From assembly GCA_009760885.1 (NCBI GenBank), contig CM019721.1:18765381-18829380 (forward strand): 64,000 nt of DNA, read 5' to 3'. The notes under the pieces were generated by a model that saw only the letters and a program-made list of their open reading frames with translations, made no database searches and was not told where the DNA came from. Both the position numbers and the translations under genes were made by a program. Origin of the DNA: Achatina immaculata (Eukaryota > Mollusca > Gastropoda > Stylommatophora > Achatinidae). Shown here piece by piece: positions 32,061-41,996 of the stretch. Position 1 is the first letter of the stretch. Each line of letters opens with the position of its first letter.

Positions 32061-32733
32061 ACATGATACAGAATAAACCAAGATCAGTGGTTTAAACTAT
32101 AATAACTCATTGTAATACTTTACAGTCAAAGCAAGATTTTATTAAACCATATAACTCATTGTAATACTATACAGTCAGAGCAATAATTTGGCTAAACAGG
32201 ATAGCCCATTGTAGGACTTTACTGTCAGAGCAACAATTTGGCTAAACAGGATAGCCCATTCTAGTACTTTACAGTCAGAACAATAATTTGGCTAAACAGG
32301 ATAGCCCATTGTAGTACTTTACAGTCAGAACAGTAATTTGGCTAAACAAGATAGCCCATTGTAGTACTTTACAGTCAGAACAGTAATTTGGCTAAACAGG
32401 ATAGCCCATTGTAGTACTTTACAGTCAGAACAGTAATTTGGCTAAACAGGATAGCCCATTGTAGTACTTTACAGTCAGAGCAGTATTTTTACATTTGGCC
32501 ACAGATCACATGAGAATTTGGAACACTTTTCTACTGTTGTTGTTTATGATTGTATGTGATCAGAGTAACTAATGTTTGTGCTTATATTTTTTATATCATG
32601 TCAGAGTCTGAGTGTGCAGTTCATTGTATCATTTTCTGATATGTGGTATTCATGTCCTCGGGGATCAGACTTCAATATTTTGCATTTGTAAACGTGTATG
32701 AAAAATAATCTTTACTGAAAATAATGAAGTATA
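32061..32733 (+). other. 3' UTR of the secreted-protein gene
   Basis: From the TAA at 32058-32060 to the AATAAA at 32734. More than half of it is the 50-bp minisatellite annotated next, so the mature message would carry about eight imperfect repeats. Confidence 0.6.
32099..32490 (+). repeat. 50-bp minisatellite in a 3' UTR, about 8 copies
   Basis: The unit holds ATAGCCCATTGTAGTACTTT, ACAGTCAGAACAGTAATTTG and GCTAAACAGG. The period is exactly 50 bp at 32341 to 32391. The first two units are the most diverged (ATAACTCATTGTAATACTTT), the last ones nearly identical. Confidence 0.95.
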
Positions 32734-32739
32734 AATAAA
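32734..32739 (+). promoter_or_regulatory. Polyadenylation signal AATAAA
   Basis: Canonical AATAAA 674 bp after the stop codon of the secreted-protein gene, with GT-rich sequence (GTTTGTGTTTG) about 25 bp downstream. A good candidate for its mRNA end. Confidence 0.6.
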
Positions 32740-32809
32740 GAAGGATGACAGACTGGCAGAACTGTTTGTGTTTGATTTGAATATAGAACAGATTATTTTC
32801 ATATTAGAG

Positions 32810-33235
32810 TGTTGTGTGTGGGGAGAAAGGGGGGGGGGGTATTATTTTTTGTTTTATTTTGTATCACACTGATTTCCTATTTCAGAAGTTTTTCAGAGAA
32901 ATTACCTGTAATGTATTTGTATAGGTATGGTAATGTACATGTTATGGTGAGAGGAACTTCACAAAAAGAAGTACACTCAAACATTACAGCAGCATCAGTC
33001 ACAGCATCAGCACATCAACACCTCATCACTTGTGGTCCAGAGACTTCACAGAAAAAAAAAAAACCCAGAAAACCTGGCTTTGGAATTCCAGTCCAAGTCA
33101 GAGTTTTATCAGATAAGCAGCTCATGTCGAAAGACTTTTTATTTGTATACTGGGTTAGTTTTAGGTTCATGTGTTGGAACTCACTTTCACAGAGTCAGCA
33201 AGAGTGTGAGGAAAGAAGCAAAAACATCATCTAAA
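32810..33235. other. Unassigned sequence
   Basis: An open stretch of 141 codons on the + strand has no recognisable domain and no splice or repeat support. Treated as noise. Confidence 0.35.
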
Positions 33236-33237
33236 TG

Positions 33238-33400
33238 TGTGGTTCTTAACTTTTTTTTTTTTGTGTGGCTGTGGACCCCCTTTCTGGCCTAAGAACAGCT
33301 GTGGACCCCCTTTTGGGTCTGAGAACAATTGAGGACCCCCTTTTGGGCCTGAGAATAGCTGAGGACCCCCTTTCTGGCCTGAGAACAGCTTAGCAGCCAA
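33238..33400 (+). repeat. hAT-end relic expanded into a 30-bp array
   Basis: GTGGTTCTTAACTTTTTTTT looks like a hAT MITE left end. The following GTGGACCCCCTTTCTGGCCT and GAGAACAGCT words repeat at 30 bp for about four units. No right end is seen. Confidence 0.7.
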
Positions 33401-33574
33401 GTAACAACCTCACCATACCCACTCTGGTTATTCCATGTCTGGGAATGTAGTGTTGAGTCAGCCCAGTGCATACCTGGATCAGTTGGAGGTTCGTGGCTCA
33501 TAACTTTCTGGCCAGACACCAGAAGCAGTGACCTCTTGTTAAGAGAGACAGTCGTGACAGCTCTGTCATGATTG

Positions 33575-33845
33575 AAAGGAGAGAGTGGCAATGGACTGGC
33601 CACAATATAAGAATGACAGACCAGTCCTTACTACAAACAGCTTTGACATGGATTCCACAGAGGGCAATAGAAGCATGTGATAACCCAAAGAGACATGGAG
33701 CTGTACAGTAGAGAAAATGCTGGTAAACAAAGGACTAACATGGGAGACACTAAGAAGATGATGAAATACCAACAGAAGTGGAAATCTGTTGCTACCAGAA
33801 GCCCTACATGTCTTGGCCACTTCAGGGACAAGAGAGAGAGAGAGA
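33575..33845 (+). mobile_element. Degenerate non-LTR 3' end, family C-like
   Basis: GAGTGGCAATGGACTGGCC, then ACAGCTTTGACATGGATTCC and the GLTWETLRR..-like end, in broken frame. It ends in GAGAGAGAGAGAG, the AG tail of family C (55330-55820). Confidence 0.55.
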
Positions 33846-33881
33846 GCAAATAACAGAATTAATCATAGAAATGATAATACA

Positions 33882-34330
33882 TCCTTCCTGTGCTGTTAAA
33901 CGTCACATAGGGCTCACATGGTAGTTCATCAAGTTTTCCTGTTTATGGCGAGCTTTTCAACCTCTTCAGGGGGTTTTATGTCTACTAATTTGGCCTCCAC
34001 TATTAACAATGTCCTCTTTAGAGTTTCACATGCAGACCTCTTTTTCTTCAGCCCGTTGTTATCCACTTGATAGCTTGTTTTGGGATTTTCTAACTGTTTC
34101 TTTTCATCACGCAACCGACATATGTCCATCTTTTTCTGATCACTCATGAGACAGGTTGTTGTTTGTCTCATCTGTCTTATCTCTGCATTGTTCTAGAATT
34201 CGTTCCACTTTATACAGAGTATTTTCTTTAAGCATTTGTTTTCCAAAAGAGTCTATTTTGTTGTCTATTTCTTTAGTTGTTTTCCAGCTTTTGCATGCAT
34301 AAATGAGGGTGGATACTACATGATAATAGG
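33882..34330 (-). mobile_element. Non-LTR 3' end, family A, antisense
   Basis: ATCCTTCCTGTGCTGTTAAACG at the left end. On the minus strand it reads through [19 protein letters not shown] and ..KKMDICRLRDEKKQ in shifted frames. About 450 bp, inactive. Confidence 0.8.
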
Positions 34331-34930
34331 AATAGTGATAATAGTAATGGCCCATTTTATCTTCTGATACAGTTTTGAAGCAAGTTGGTGTTAGTTTATA
34401 GATGTTGCAAAGCTCCCTTCTTTTCATAACATCAGCATTTGATCGCTGTAATGGACAATAGCAAAAAAACAGTGTTTATAAAACATTCTGTAGTTTCTAC
34501 TGCCTTCAGTTTTGTCGCTTGTTTCCCCTTAAGAAGATTGGAGAATCGCTGCTGGCCTTAACGTGAAATTTAGTTCTTCCAAGGTCTGGTAACGGGCTAA
34601 AAAGTTTCTCTTAAATGCCTCACAAATTACTTGTATATCTTAACGTCCACCCCTTGGTGAACACATCTTACAGTAATGTGCACGTGAAAAGTCTCTAGTT
34701 ATTTTTTCCCCTCTTCATACGACAACAGAACTGAGTGCTGTGTACCGTGGTGTGCCTCATCTTGCAGACATTAACAAATAATAAAAGGTCATGTCCCGAA
34801 CACCAGCATATCATGTTTCACTGTTTTCTGCCAGTTGAATGAACCACGACAACCGACTTTTACACATGCAAATCTAGTTCGCTGTCGACTGTGCTACTTG
34901 CATACCGATGCTGTCAGATGTGACAGTCAG
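34331..34930. other. Unassigned sequence
   Basis: No coding exon, repeat copy or RNA gene recognised. Confidence 0.35.
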
Positions 34931-34934
34931 CGAC

Positions 34935-35250
34935 CTATAGCTGACATGCTGGTGTCGGGGTTGGTGAACTATAGCTGACATGCTGGTGTCGGGGTTGGTG
35001 AACTATAGCTGACATGCTGGTGTCGGGGTTGGTGAACTATAGCTGACATGCTGGTGTCAGGGTTGGTGAACTATAGCTGACATGCTGGTGTCGGGGTTGG
35101 TGAACTATAGCTGACATGCTGGTGTCGGGGTTGGTGAACCATAGCTGACAAGCTGGTGTCAGAGTTGGTGAACCATAGCTGACACGCTAGTGTCAGGGTT
35201 GGTGAACCATAGCTGACATGCTGGTGTCAGAGTTGGTGAACCACAGCTGA
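34935..35250 (+). repeat. 34-bp minisatellite, about 9 copies
   Basis: Units hold AGCTGACATGCTGGTGTC and GGGGTTGGTGAACTAT. The unit equals the head segment of family F (CTGGTGTCAGGGTTGGTGAA), and the last unit runs directly into a family F body at 35250. Confidence 0.95.
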
Positions 35251-35520
35251 CAAAGACCCTGTCCCATCTCTCCGTTGGTATCTCCCGTAACAGGCCTGAC
35301 CTGGTTAATGAGGCAGGGATCACATTAGCATGGTGGTGGAGTCTATTAAAGAAGTGTTGCACACCCCCTGCTTTTTAGCTTCACTCATGGACTGAAAAAA
35401 ATATCCACCATAACTCGCTACCAAGCCGACACGATTCTGTCTCAACATCTCCACCACATCGGCTGCAAAGAACAGCGGCTAGCAGTTCCTGTGAGACAGA
35501 CGGCAAGACGATAGATCAGT
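35250..35520 (+). repeat. Repeat family F body
   Basis: AAGACCCTGTCCCATCTCTC, AACAGGCCTGACCTGG, GTTGCACACCCCCTGC, ATAACTCGCTACCAAGCCG and the CATCGGCTGCAAAGAAC end follow in the family order. Confidence 0.8.
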
Positions 35521-35739
35521 GCAGGTTTAAGAGAAGAGAAAGATGAAGAGTATCACACAACATAATTAAGTGACAATTTTTTGTACAAAAAAAACCAACT
35601 CTTTTTCACTTCAAAACAAAACTGGCAGGGTTGGTAAATCTTGCACACACCTGCGTGAGTTAACCTTGAGAACGATATTTATGCGAAGTCTAAATGGAAC
35701 AATCCCTAACCCAACCCATAATTTTAACCCATGCAGTAT

Positions 35740-36215
35740 TTCTAAGGACTGAAATAGCCGGAGGTGGGGTGGAGGATAAGCTCTCCACTTCAATTAAATG
35801 CCTCCAAGGCGTGCGTTTCAAATAGCCTCTGACAGTCCAAGTCCAGCTCCTGGCCTTCTCGTGGTGGAACTGTTTAAACTGACAGGAGAAGGTGCGAAAG
35901 GCGAGTATCTGGCGCCTGAAAATCAGACGCTTCGGGTAGATGAGGCTCGTTAGTCTTGGTTGGTAGCTCATCTAGGAGAGGGATAACTCTGATTTCAAAC
36001 CCCCTGCTGCCTTGTAGGGTAGGCTCTGGCCAGAGTCAAAGGTTAGTGGAGTAAACCATTAACAAACCTGTGGAAGGCAAGGGGAAACCGACACTGTACA
36101 TTCCTAAGAACAATCATGACAACATACAATTCTTTGAATCATAACGACGTTAATGGGGGTTCCAGTGGAACCACCTCGTCCGGTAGAAACTATAGGTCAT
36201 ACAGTATTTTCCTTA
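35740..36215. repeat. GC-richer repeat-like block, unclassified
   Basis: The composition is unlike its surroundings. It contains CTGGCGCCTGAAAATCAGAC, CTTCGGGTAGATGAGGCTCG and ACCTGTGGAAGGCAAGGGG. It resembles the 5' UTR of a non-LTR element, but no second copy lies in the window to confirm it. Confidence 0.35.
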
Positions 36216-36219
36216 ACCT

Positions 36220-36492
36220 ATCTATGGGTGATCAGAAAAAGGAGATGGACATATGTCAGTCATGTGATGAGAAGAAACAGTCAGAGAATCCCAAAACAAG
36301 CTATCAAGTGGAACAAACACGCCGAAGAAAAAAGAAAAAGACCACGTGAAACTCAGGAAAAGAGGACATTGTTAAAAAGAGGCCAAATCTTTGGTAGGCT
36401 TTGATGAGGTTGAAAATCTCGCCGAAAACAGGAAAACTTGGCCTCTAACTACGCGAGCCTTATATGACGTTTAACAGCACGGGAAGGATTAA
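36220..36492 (+). mobile_element. Non-LTR 3' end, family A
   Basis: GGGTGATCAGAAAAAGGAG to GACGTTTAACAGCACGGGAAG. It encodes [31 protein letters not shown] and KRKRPRETQ, with small frame breaks. Confidence 0.8.
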
Positions 36493-37394
36493 GTTTTTTC
36501 CTTCCAGTCTTTTTCTACCAAAATTTCTCGGCAAAGCAGATCATGGGGTGAATGAGCTAAATGTGATATTGGTTTTAAATACTCGATGGAGAGAAAGACA
36601 AACCGTACTAACAGTTAGCGTCGCGTCGTTTCTGTGAATCTTCCTCCCTCTGTCTCTCCCTATCAAGTTTAATTTGGAAATTTATGTGTGTGCTTGGGGG
36701 TGGGGGGAAGAAAAGGTAGGGCAGGGATGTGAGAGACACCTGTAACCGCGGGCAAAAGCAAATTCTTTCACCGAGTCCAATTTTTTTGTTGTCCGGTCCA
36801 CCAGCCTTCCGTGAACGTGACAAGGCTGACGAAATGTACGGGGCTGTCTAATCACAAACACTTAAAATTATTTCTAACCAGAGACCACCTTTGGCGATGT
36901 TGTTTATAACTCTCCTGGGGGTGTGAAGTTTTGTCTCTTTTGTTCTGTTCCAAAGAAGAAATAGTTAATAAGATTGATCCCTGCTGGTGGTCTGACTTGA
37001 CACTGTGAGCGAGTTTTCGCAGCGGCCACCAGCAAAACTGGTTGTTGTGTGAGGAAGTGTTTTATTGGTTGTTCTGTATGGGCTAGTTGTTTCCTCAGAC
37101 TTGAACTTTACATAGCCGAGAGTAGCAAAAAAGTGATCATAGGTCAAGATTAGTTGGTGCATTCTGTCGAGGTTAGTTACTTGATGTGTTCTGAACGGGT
37201 TGTGATACTGAGTTTTTGTGATGTGATATTAATGATGGTATAGTTTGTTCGATAGATTTACAAGCTCTAAGAGTTAACTCAGATGATATTTTACTCTCCA
37301 TTAAACGTAGAAGTTTCTGTTTTAAAGCACAACTTTGCTGAGCAGCAGGTTTGGGGGGGGGGGGGACGGACACGCTGGCTGTTAGGACAATCAG
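36493..37394. other. Unassigned sequence
   Basis: No gene recognised. G-rich tract at 36695-36710 and a run of G at 37352-37364. Confidence 0.35.
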
Positions 37395-37700
37395 CAGCCC
37401 ATAACTTACATGCTGGAGCCAGGGTTGGAGAACCATAGCTGACCAAGACCCTGTCCCACCTCTCCATTTGGACCCCCCCCCCCCAGAAACAGGCCGCCTG
37501 ACTAACAGGGCAAGGATAGTCATAGTCTTCGAGGTGGTGGGGTCTGCTAAAGAAGTATTGCATGCCATCTGCTTTTTAGCTGGACTTAGGGATTGAAAAA
37601 AAAATAGCCGCCATGCACCTACTCCCGTGCCGACACAATGATGAGTTTCAACATTTTCACAGCATTGGCTGCAAAGAATATCAGCTCTCAGTTTCCAGAA
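37395..37700 (+). repeat. Repeat family F copy
   Basis: GGAGCCAGGGTTGGAGAACC, ACCCTGTCCCACCTCTCC, ACAGGCCGCCTGAC and GAATATCAGCTCTCAG in order. It ends near an AG microsatellite. Confidence 0.8.
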
Positions 37701-37720
37701 GAAGTCGAGCAGTCTATTAA

Positions 37721-37728
<8 letters not shown>

Positions 37729-37802
<74 letters not shown>
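37729..37802 (+). repeat. AG microsatellite, about 36 units
   Basis: A pure GA dinucleotide run directly after an A-rich tract, downstream of family F. Confidence 0.97.
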
Positions 37803-37803
<1 letters not shown>

Positions 37804-37864
37804 AAGAAAATGCTAGAAAAGAAAGTTGCCAGATAAAATCCCAGATGAAAAGTGATTCACATAA

Positions 37865-38435
37865 AGGGTGAATGTAGTGAAATCATCCGTGGTATAGTGA
37901 TCTTCATCTTATACTTGTTGGTATTATTCAAACTTTTTTTTCATACACTTTGATACATGTTGGTCACCGATTTTCCGGAACCCTCAATTTCTAGGCCTTC
38001 ATGGATTAACTATTTCGTCGGATTAAAAGAGGTATATGAGATCTTAATGGGAAATTGATGCAGAAGTTTTTATTATTATTATCTTAGTTTCAACAAAACT
38101 AACTTGTAAATTTAAAATGACTGCTCTTGCAAAAAAAAAAAAAATTAGTGATATTTTCAAGCATTACAAAATATTGTAGCTACAGCTATCAAAGTCGATG
38201 CAAATAATAGAAATAGGAAGAAATAAAGTAGTTTTGTCATAGTTAACGCCAGTTTGTGATTGTCAATAAATTCGTCACTTCATCCGGATTAAAAGAGGTT
38301 CCAGACCATCGGTTTCCCAAAATTTCGGTGGCTGATCTTGATCATTGCTAGACTATATTTTTGCACTCACTCGATCGCTTGCAGTCCCATAATCACAAAA
38401 TTGATTTTTACGTGAAATTCTGTTCCTGGCCTTAA
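37865..38435. other. Unassigned sequence
   Basis: AT-rich. The words TTTCGTCGGATTAAAAGAGG near 38015 and TTCATCCGGATTAAAAGAGG near 38280 look like a diverged pair about 265 bp apart, in the same orientation. Class unknown. Confidence 0.35.
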
Positions 38436-38439
38436 TACT

Positions 38440-38935
38440 GCACTTCAGAGAATGAGAAACATATTAGTCAACACATCCTTATCAATGAATGTTAGAAAAC
38501 GAGTCCTAAAATGCAATATTGAACCTATCTTGTTATATGGAAGTGAATCATGGACAAAAATCATTGGAAGCAGCAGAAATGTGGTTTATTAGAAGAATGT
38601 TGCGAATCCCCTGGACAGCAAAAATAACTAATGAAGAATGTATGAGAAGAGCTAGAGAGACAAAAAACCTTGTCAAAAAGATAAGAGAGAGACAATGTAC
38701 TTTCATAGGACATGCAGTGAGAGGAGGGGGTATTGAAAATATTATAACAACAGGAAAAATAGAAGGAAGAAGATCAAGAGGAAGACCAAGAGAAATGATA
38801 GTGGACAGTCTGACGGGATGGTGTGAGAGGAGATCACCAACTGAGCTGATGGCCTGCATGAAGGATCGTGAGAGAAGGATAATAGCCAACGCCAGTCGGC
38901 ACGGCATCTGATGATGATGATGATGATGGCCTTAA
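38440..38935 (+). mobile_element. Non-LTR 3' end, family B, 130-codon open frame
   Basis: Encodes LKCNIEPILLYGSESWT, EMWFIRRMLRIPWTAKITNE, RERQCTFIGHAVRGGGIENI, GRRSRGRPREMIVDSL and the end RIIANASRHGI, TGA, then the ATG repeat tail (38909-38928). Only a one-base frame break near 38555 interrupts it. 5'-truncated; no catalytic core. Confidence 0.88.
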
Positions 38936-39400
38936 TACACTGATATCTGTGACTGCAGCGAGCTCGAATGTGTCTCCTCACCCTGTAGGTGGTTAGTCCA
39001 TGTCTCACATACACGCGGCCACTTGGTAAGCTAACAAGAGTGACACTACATCACCTGGAATGTTGTTTGTGAGGTGAATGGTGATTTTGAAAGACAGATT
39101 AGACAAGTAATCCGGCCCATTTGAACGCTTAAGTAAGTGTATAGATTTATTTCGTGACATATTTCATTTCAAAATTTTTTTCTATCGTTGAAAAAAAAAA
39201 TTACAAAAACTGCCTAAGGTTATAGCAGTCAAGGGAGAACATTTCGTAAGGTGAACTTAATCATAGATCTACTCCTGGTAGCTTGTTTTAACGTGTATTC
39301 TGATTATAGTAAAATGTCGGGGTTTTTTTGTTTGTTTTTGTTTTGTATTAATGGGCGTCTTTGATATTTTCTTGATAACTGGCTACATTGTTCTCTCATG
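38936..39400. other. Unassigned sequence
   Basis: Nothing recognised besides a T-rich tract near 39325. Confidence 0.35.
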
Positions 39401-39403
39401 AAA

Positions 39404-39590
39404 GTGACCGCGTTGTAGATAAAACTAAAAACTATGACCGTGTTGTAGATAAAATTAGGAACTATGACCGTGTTGTAGTTAACTATGAACTATGACCGTG
39501 GTGTAGATAAAACTAGGAACTATGACCGTGGTGTAGATAAAACTAGGAACTATGACCGTGGTGTAGATAAAACTAGGAACTATGAAAGTT
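39404..39590 (+). repeat. 30-bp minisatellite, about 6 copies
   Basis: Units of TATGACCGTGGTGTAGATAA plus AACTAGGAAC. The last three are identical. It ends 26 bp before the candidate exon at 39616. Confidence 0.93.
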
Positions 39591-39615
39591 TTCTATCACC
39601 TGGAATAGATAAAGA

Positions 39616-39892
39616 ATGCAAGGCGACTTAATATCTCACTTAAACGGACTATTTCATGGAAAGCGTCGCAAGACAGAAGCTGTGATTACTCCGTTACCCT
39701 CAGCGGAAATTTCTGCTGAGACTACTTTGTTTTCTGAAAGGATAAAGGATAAATTCCGACGAAAATCTGAACCCTTTCTTGAAATTGGAATCAAAGACAA
39801 AAGTGAAGGGGAAGACAGCTCCAGGATATCGCAAAATTCTAAAGGAATATTAGGAGGATTCGGCCTGTTCAAAATTGCTAAACTCGATTTTA
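39616..39892 (+). CDS. Candidate first coding exon, unknown protein
   Basis: ATG at 39616 opens a 92-codon frame rich in Lys, Ser and Glu: MQGDLISHLNGLFHGKRRK, then LFSERIKDKFRRKSEPFLEI and GFGLFKIAKLDF. It reaches GTAAGT at 39893-39898, an excellent donor. Read-through would stop at 39942. It is not part of any repeat I recognise, and its composition looks more like real coding sequence than most of the window. No second exon was found downstream to 41000, so the gene cannot be completed. I do not recognise the family. Confidence 0.35.
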
Positions 39893-39954
39893 GTAAGTTC
39901 ATTACTTTGATGTTCAGAATGTGTTTATGTGGTCCATTCTAGTTCACTGAGCCA

Positions 39955-40225
39955 GTGGTATGATTAATAATCGTGTGGTTAGTGCACTGGTCTCTCATGG
40001 CGAAGATCGGGGGTTCGAATCCGGCCAGAGGCACCTCAGTCACCCAGCTGTAGAAAAGGATACCCGACTTCTTCTGGAGTTGGAGGAAGGAAAGGCAGCC
40101 AGGCGTGATACTGATCATATCACCCTCTAGTGTGCTGACAGGTCAAGGAAAATATGGGCACTAACACCATATCCCTATGTGCCTCTAAGGCATGACAGGA
40201 TTACCTTTACCGTTACCTTTTTACC
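39955..40225 (+). mobile_element. tRNA-derived SINE
   Basis: A-box-like TGGTTAGTGCACTGG at about 39976-39990 and B box GGTTCGAATCC at 40013-40023, spaced as in a tRNA promoter. The unrelated body continues with CACCTCAGTCACCCAGCTG and TGATACTGATCATATCACCC. The tail is CCTTTACCGTTACC. No cloverleaf of a functional tRNA is evident. Confidence 0.75.
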
Positions 40226-40239
40226 ATATAAAAATGGGT

Positions 40240-40390
40240 ATCAGAGAAATCTGGGAAAGTAAATGCGGCCAGGTGTGATACTGACCATATCACACTGAAG
40301 GTCTTGGAAATACTGGGCCTAACGCCGTATTCTCCAATATGCCTTACTGGCATGGAAACGGGGATTTTTATCTTCTTTTTACCATATCAC
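40240..40390 (+). mobile_element. Second, headless SINE copy
   Basis: Repeats the body of the preceding SINE (GCGGCCAGGTGTGATACTGA, CCATATCACAC) without the tRNA head. Two copies in direct repeat suggest an insertion next to an older copy. Confidence 0.6.
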
Positions 40391-41128
40391 TGTAATACTC
40401 GTATAAGTGATTTAAAAATTGTTTTCAGTTTTCATCAAATCCCCAGGTGTAGAGAGCAAATAATAACACACTTTCTCAGATTACCAGAGAGGTAACCCCC
40501 CCCTCCCCCCGCTTTTCCACCCTCCAAGGTCTTTAAACGTCTGACGCACTAATAGGGCCGCCGCGGGTGTGTGTGTGTGGGGGGGGGGGTGTCTCTCTGG
40601 TTCATTAGTTCTTGGTTTACAACCGCTTTCATGAGCTTGAAGATCAAAGATCTGTGTTTTCCCTCCTCAACTTACCACCATTCCCTGCTGTGCCTTTGTG
40701 GATTCGAAATTTCTTCTTATATCAATACACCCGAGTCATCTTGTCTTGATCATCAAGTCTGCTGGTTCATAAACTGCTATGTTTTTGTATCATTAACGCT
40801 TTTTCCATTTCTTACTGAAAAGTGAATGAAGAAAACGTTTGTGATGATAGTTACTTGATAGGTCTTTCTTTATTATATTTTAAAAGACGTCGTGGAAGCG
40901 GGCTGAGACGTTGCCTGTTTGTAGAAGATAAAGAAAATGTGGTTGTTGGGTTACCTTTCCCAGGGCTATGTTCTTTTCAAGAGTTTTTTTTTTAGTATGT
41001 GTGTCCGTGATACACGGGAACAATGATAGCATTTATGACGTTGTCATCAGGATAAGCGTACGTGAATAATATATAAAACTAAGTGTATAACTATACAAGA
41101 AGCCACTGAAGTAAAGCTGTGATACCAA
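40391..41128. other. Unassigned sequence
   Basis: A C-rich run at 40497-40510 and a GT/G-rich run at 40568-40590. No exon or repeat recognised. Confidence 0.35.
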
Positions 41129-41129
41129 T

Positions 41130-41285
41130 ATGTATAAACTAGGAAAAAAGTAGGAACAACTTTATTACTTAACTAGCACACAATTGTGACGTTTCGGGGT
41201 GAGCCTTAATCATACAAAAACACACAGGACTAAGGAATAGAGAGAGGAGATAAACTATAAATTAACATGAATGTTATGTTAAAAA
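41130..41285 (+). repeat. Repeat family G, copy 3
   Basis: TATAAACTAGGAAAAAAGTA, TTGTGACGTTTCGGGGTGAG, CCTTAATCATACAAAAACAC, then AATTAACATGAATG. The best-preserved of three copies. Confidence 0.75.
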
Positions 41286-41287
41286 AA

Positions 41288-41665
41288 ATAGGAAGTGTCA
41301 GAGATCCACACTCTGGTCTTCAGAAGTGTCAAGGATCCACACTCCGGTCTTAAGAGTGTCAAAGTTCCACACTCTAGTTTTAAGAAGTGTCAAGGATCCA
41401 CACCCCGGTCTTAAGAGTGTCAAAGTTCAACACTCCAGTTTTAAGAAGTGTCAAGGATCCACACTCTGGTCTTAAGAGTGTCAAAGTTCCACACTCCAGT
41501 TTTAAGAAGTGTCAAGGATCCACACTCCGGTCTTAAGAGTGTCAAAGTTTCACACTCCAGTTTTAAGAAGTGTCAAGGATCCACACCCTGGTCTTCAGAA
41601 GTGTCAAGGATCCACACTTCGGTCTTTAAAAGTGTCAATTATCCACACGCCTGTCTTCAGAGGTC
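41288..41665 (+). repeat. Dimeric minisatellite, about 61-bp unit
   Basis: Two related half-units of about 30 bp alternate: AAGTGTCAAGGATCCACAC.. and AAGAGTGTCAAAGTTCCACAC... The dimer spacing is 61 bp at 41400 to 41461. About six dimers, with the edges losing the alternation. Confidence 0.93.
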
Positions 41666-41995
41666 ATCCAGAGGTTATATAATACGATGGAGTATTTAGA
41701 GGAATGTTTAATACGCTGACTTTTGATCTGTAACTACCTGGCAAGCCAACATAACCTGACGGCCATCAGTTTTACATCTATTAAGTTAGACTTTTCTAAC
41801 ACCAACAAAGAACAATGAAGTACTGTACAAGGGAAGTGAAGTTTCTGTTAGGCAAAACTTCAAAAAAAAACTTTTTTTAAAAACTATTAAACTACTGTAC
41901 AGAGAATAAACATCAATTAAAGTTACCAACCGTCCCGTATTGTGAGCATAGCCTCGTATTTTAAGGATTTATCCTGGGATTCGTACTACCTCGGT
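41666..41995. other. Unassigned sequence
   Basis: No feature recognised. Confidence 0.35.
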
Positions 41996-41996
41996 C

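Noticed and set aside
32809..33234. 141-codon frame after the poly(A) signal
   Set aside because: No recognisable domain, low-complexity G and A tracts inside, and no splice signals.
37173..37805. 210-codon minus-strand frame
   Set aside because: It runs through the AG microsatellite and family F; no domain, no splice sites.
40010..40030. Functional tRNA gene at the GGTTCGAATCC box
   Set aside because: The A and B boxes are present, but no 7-bp acceptor stem pairing was found and the sequence continues into a SINE body.
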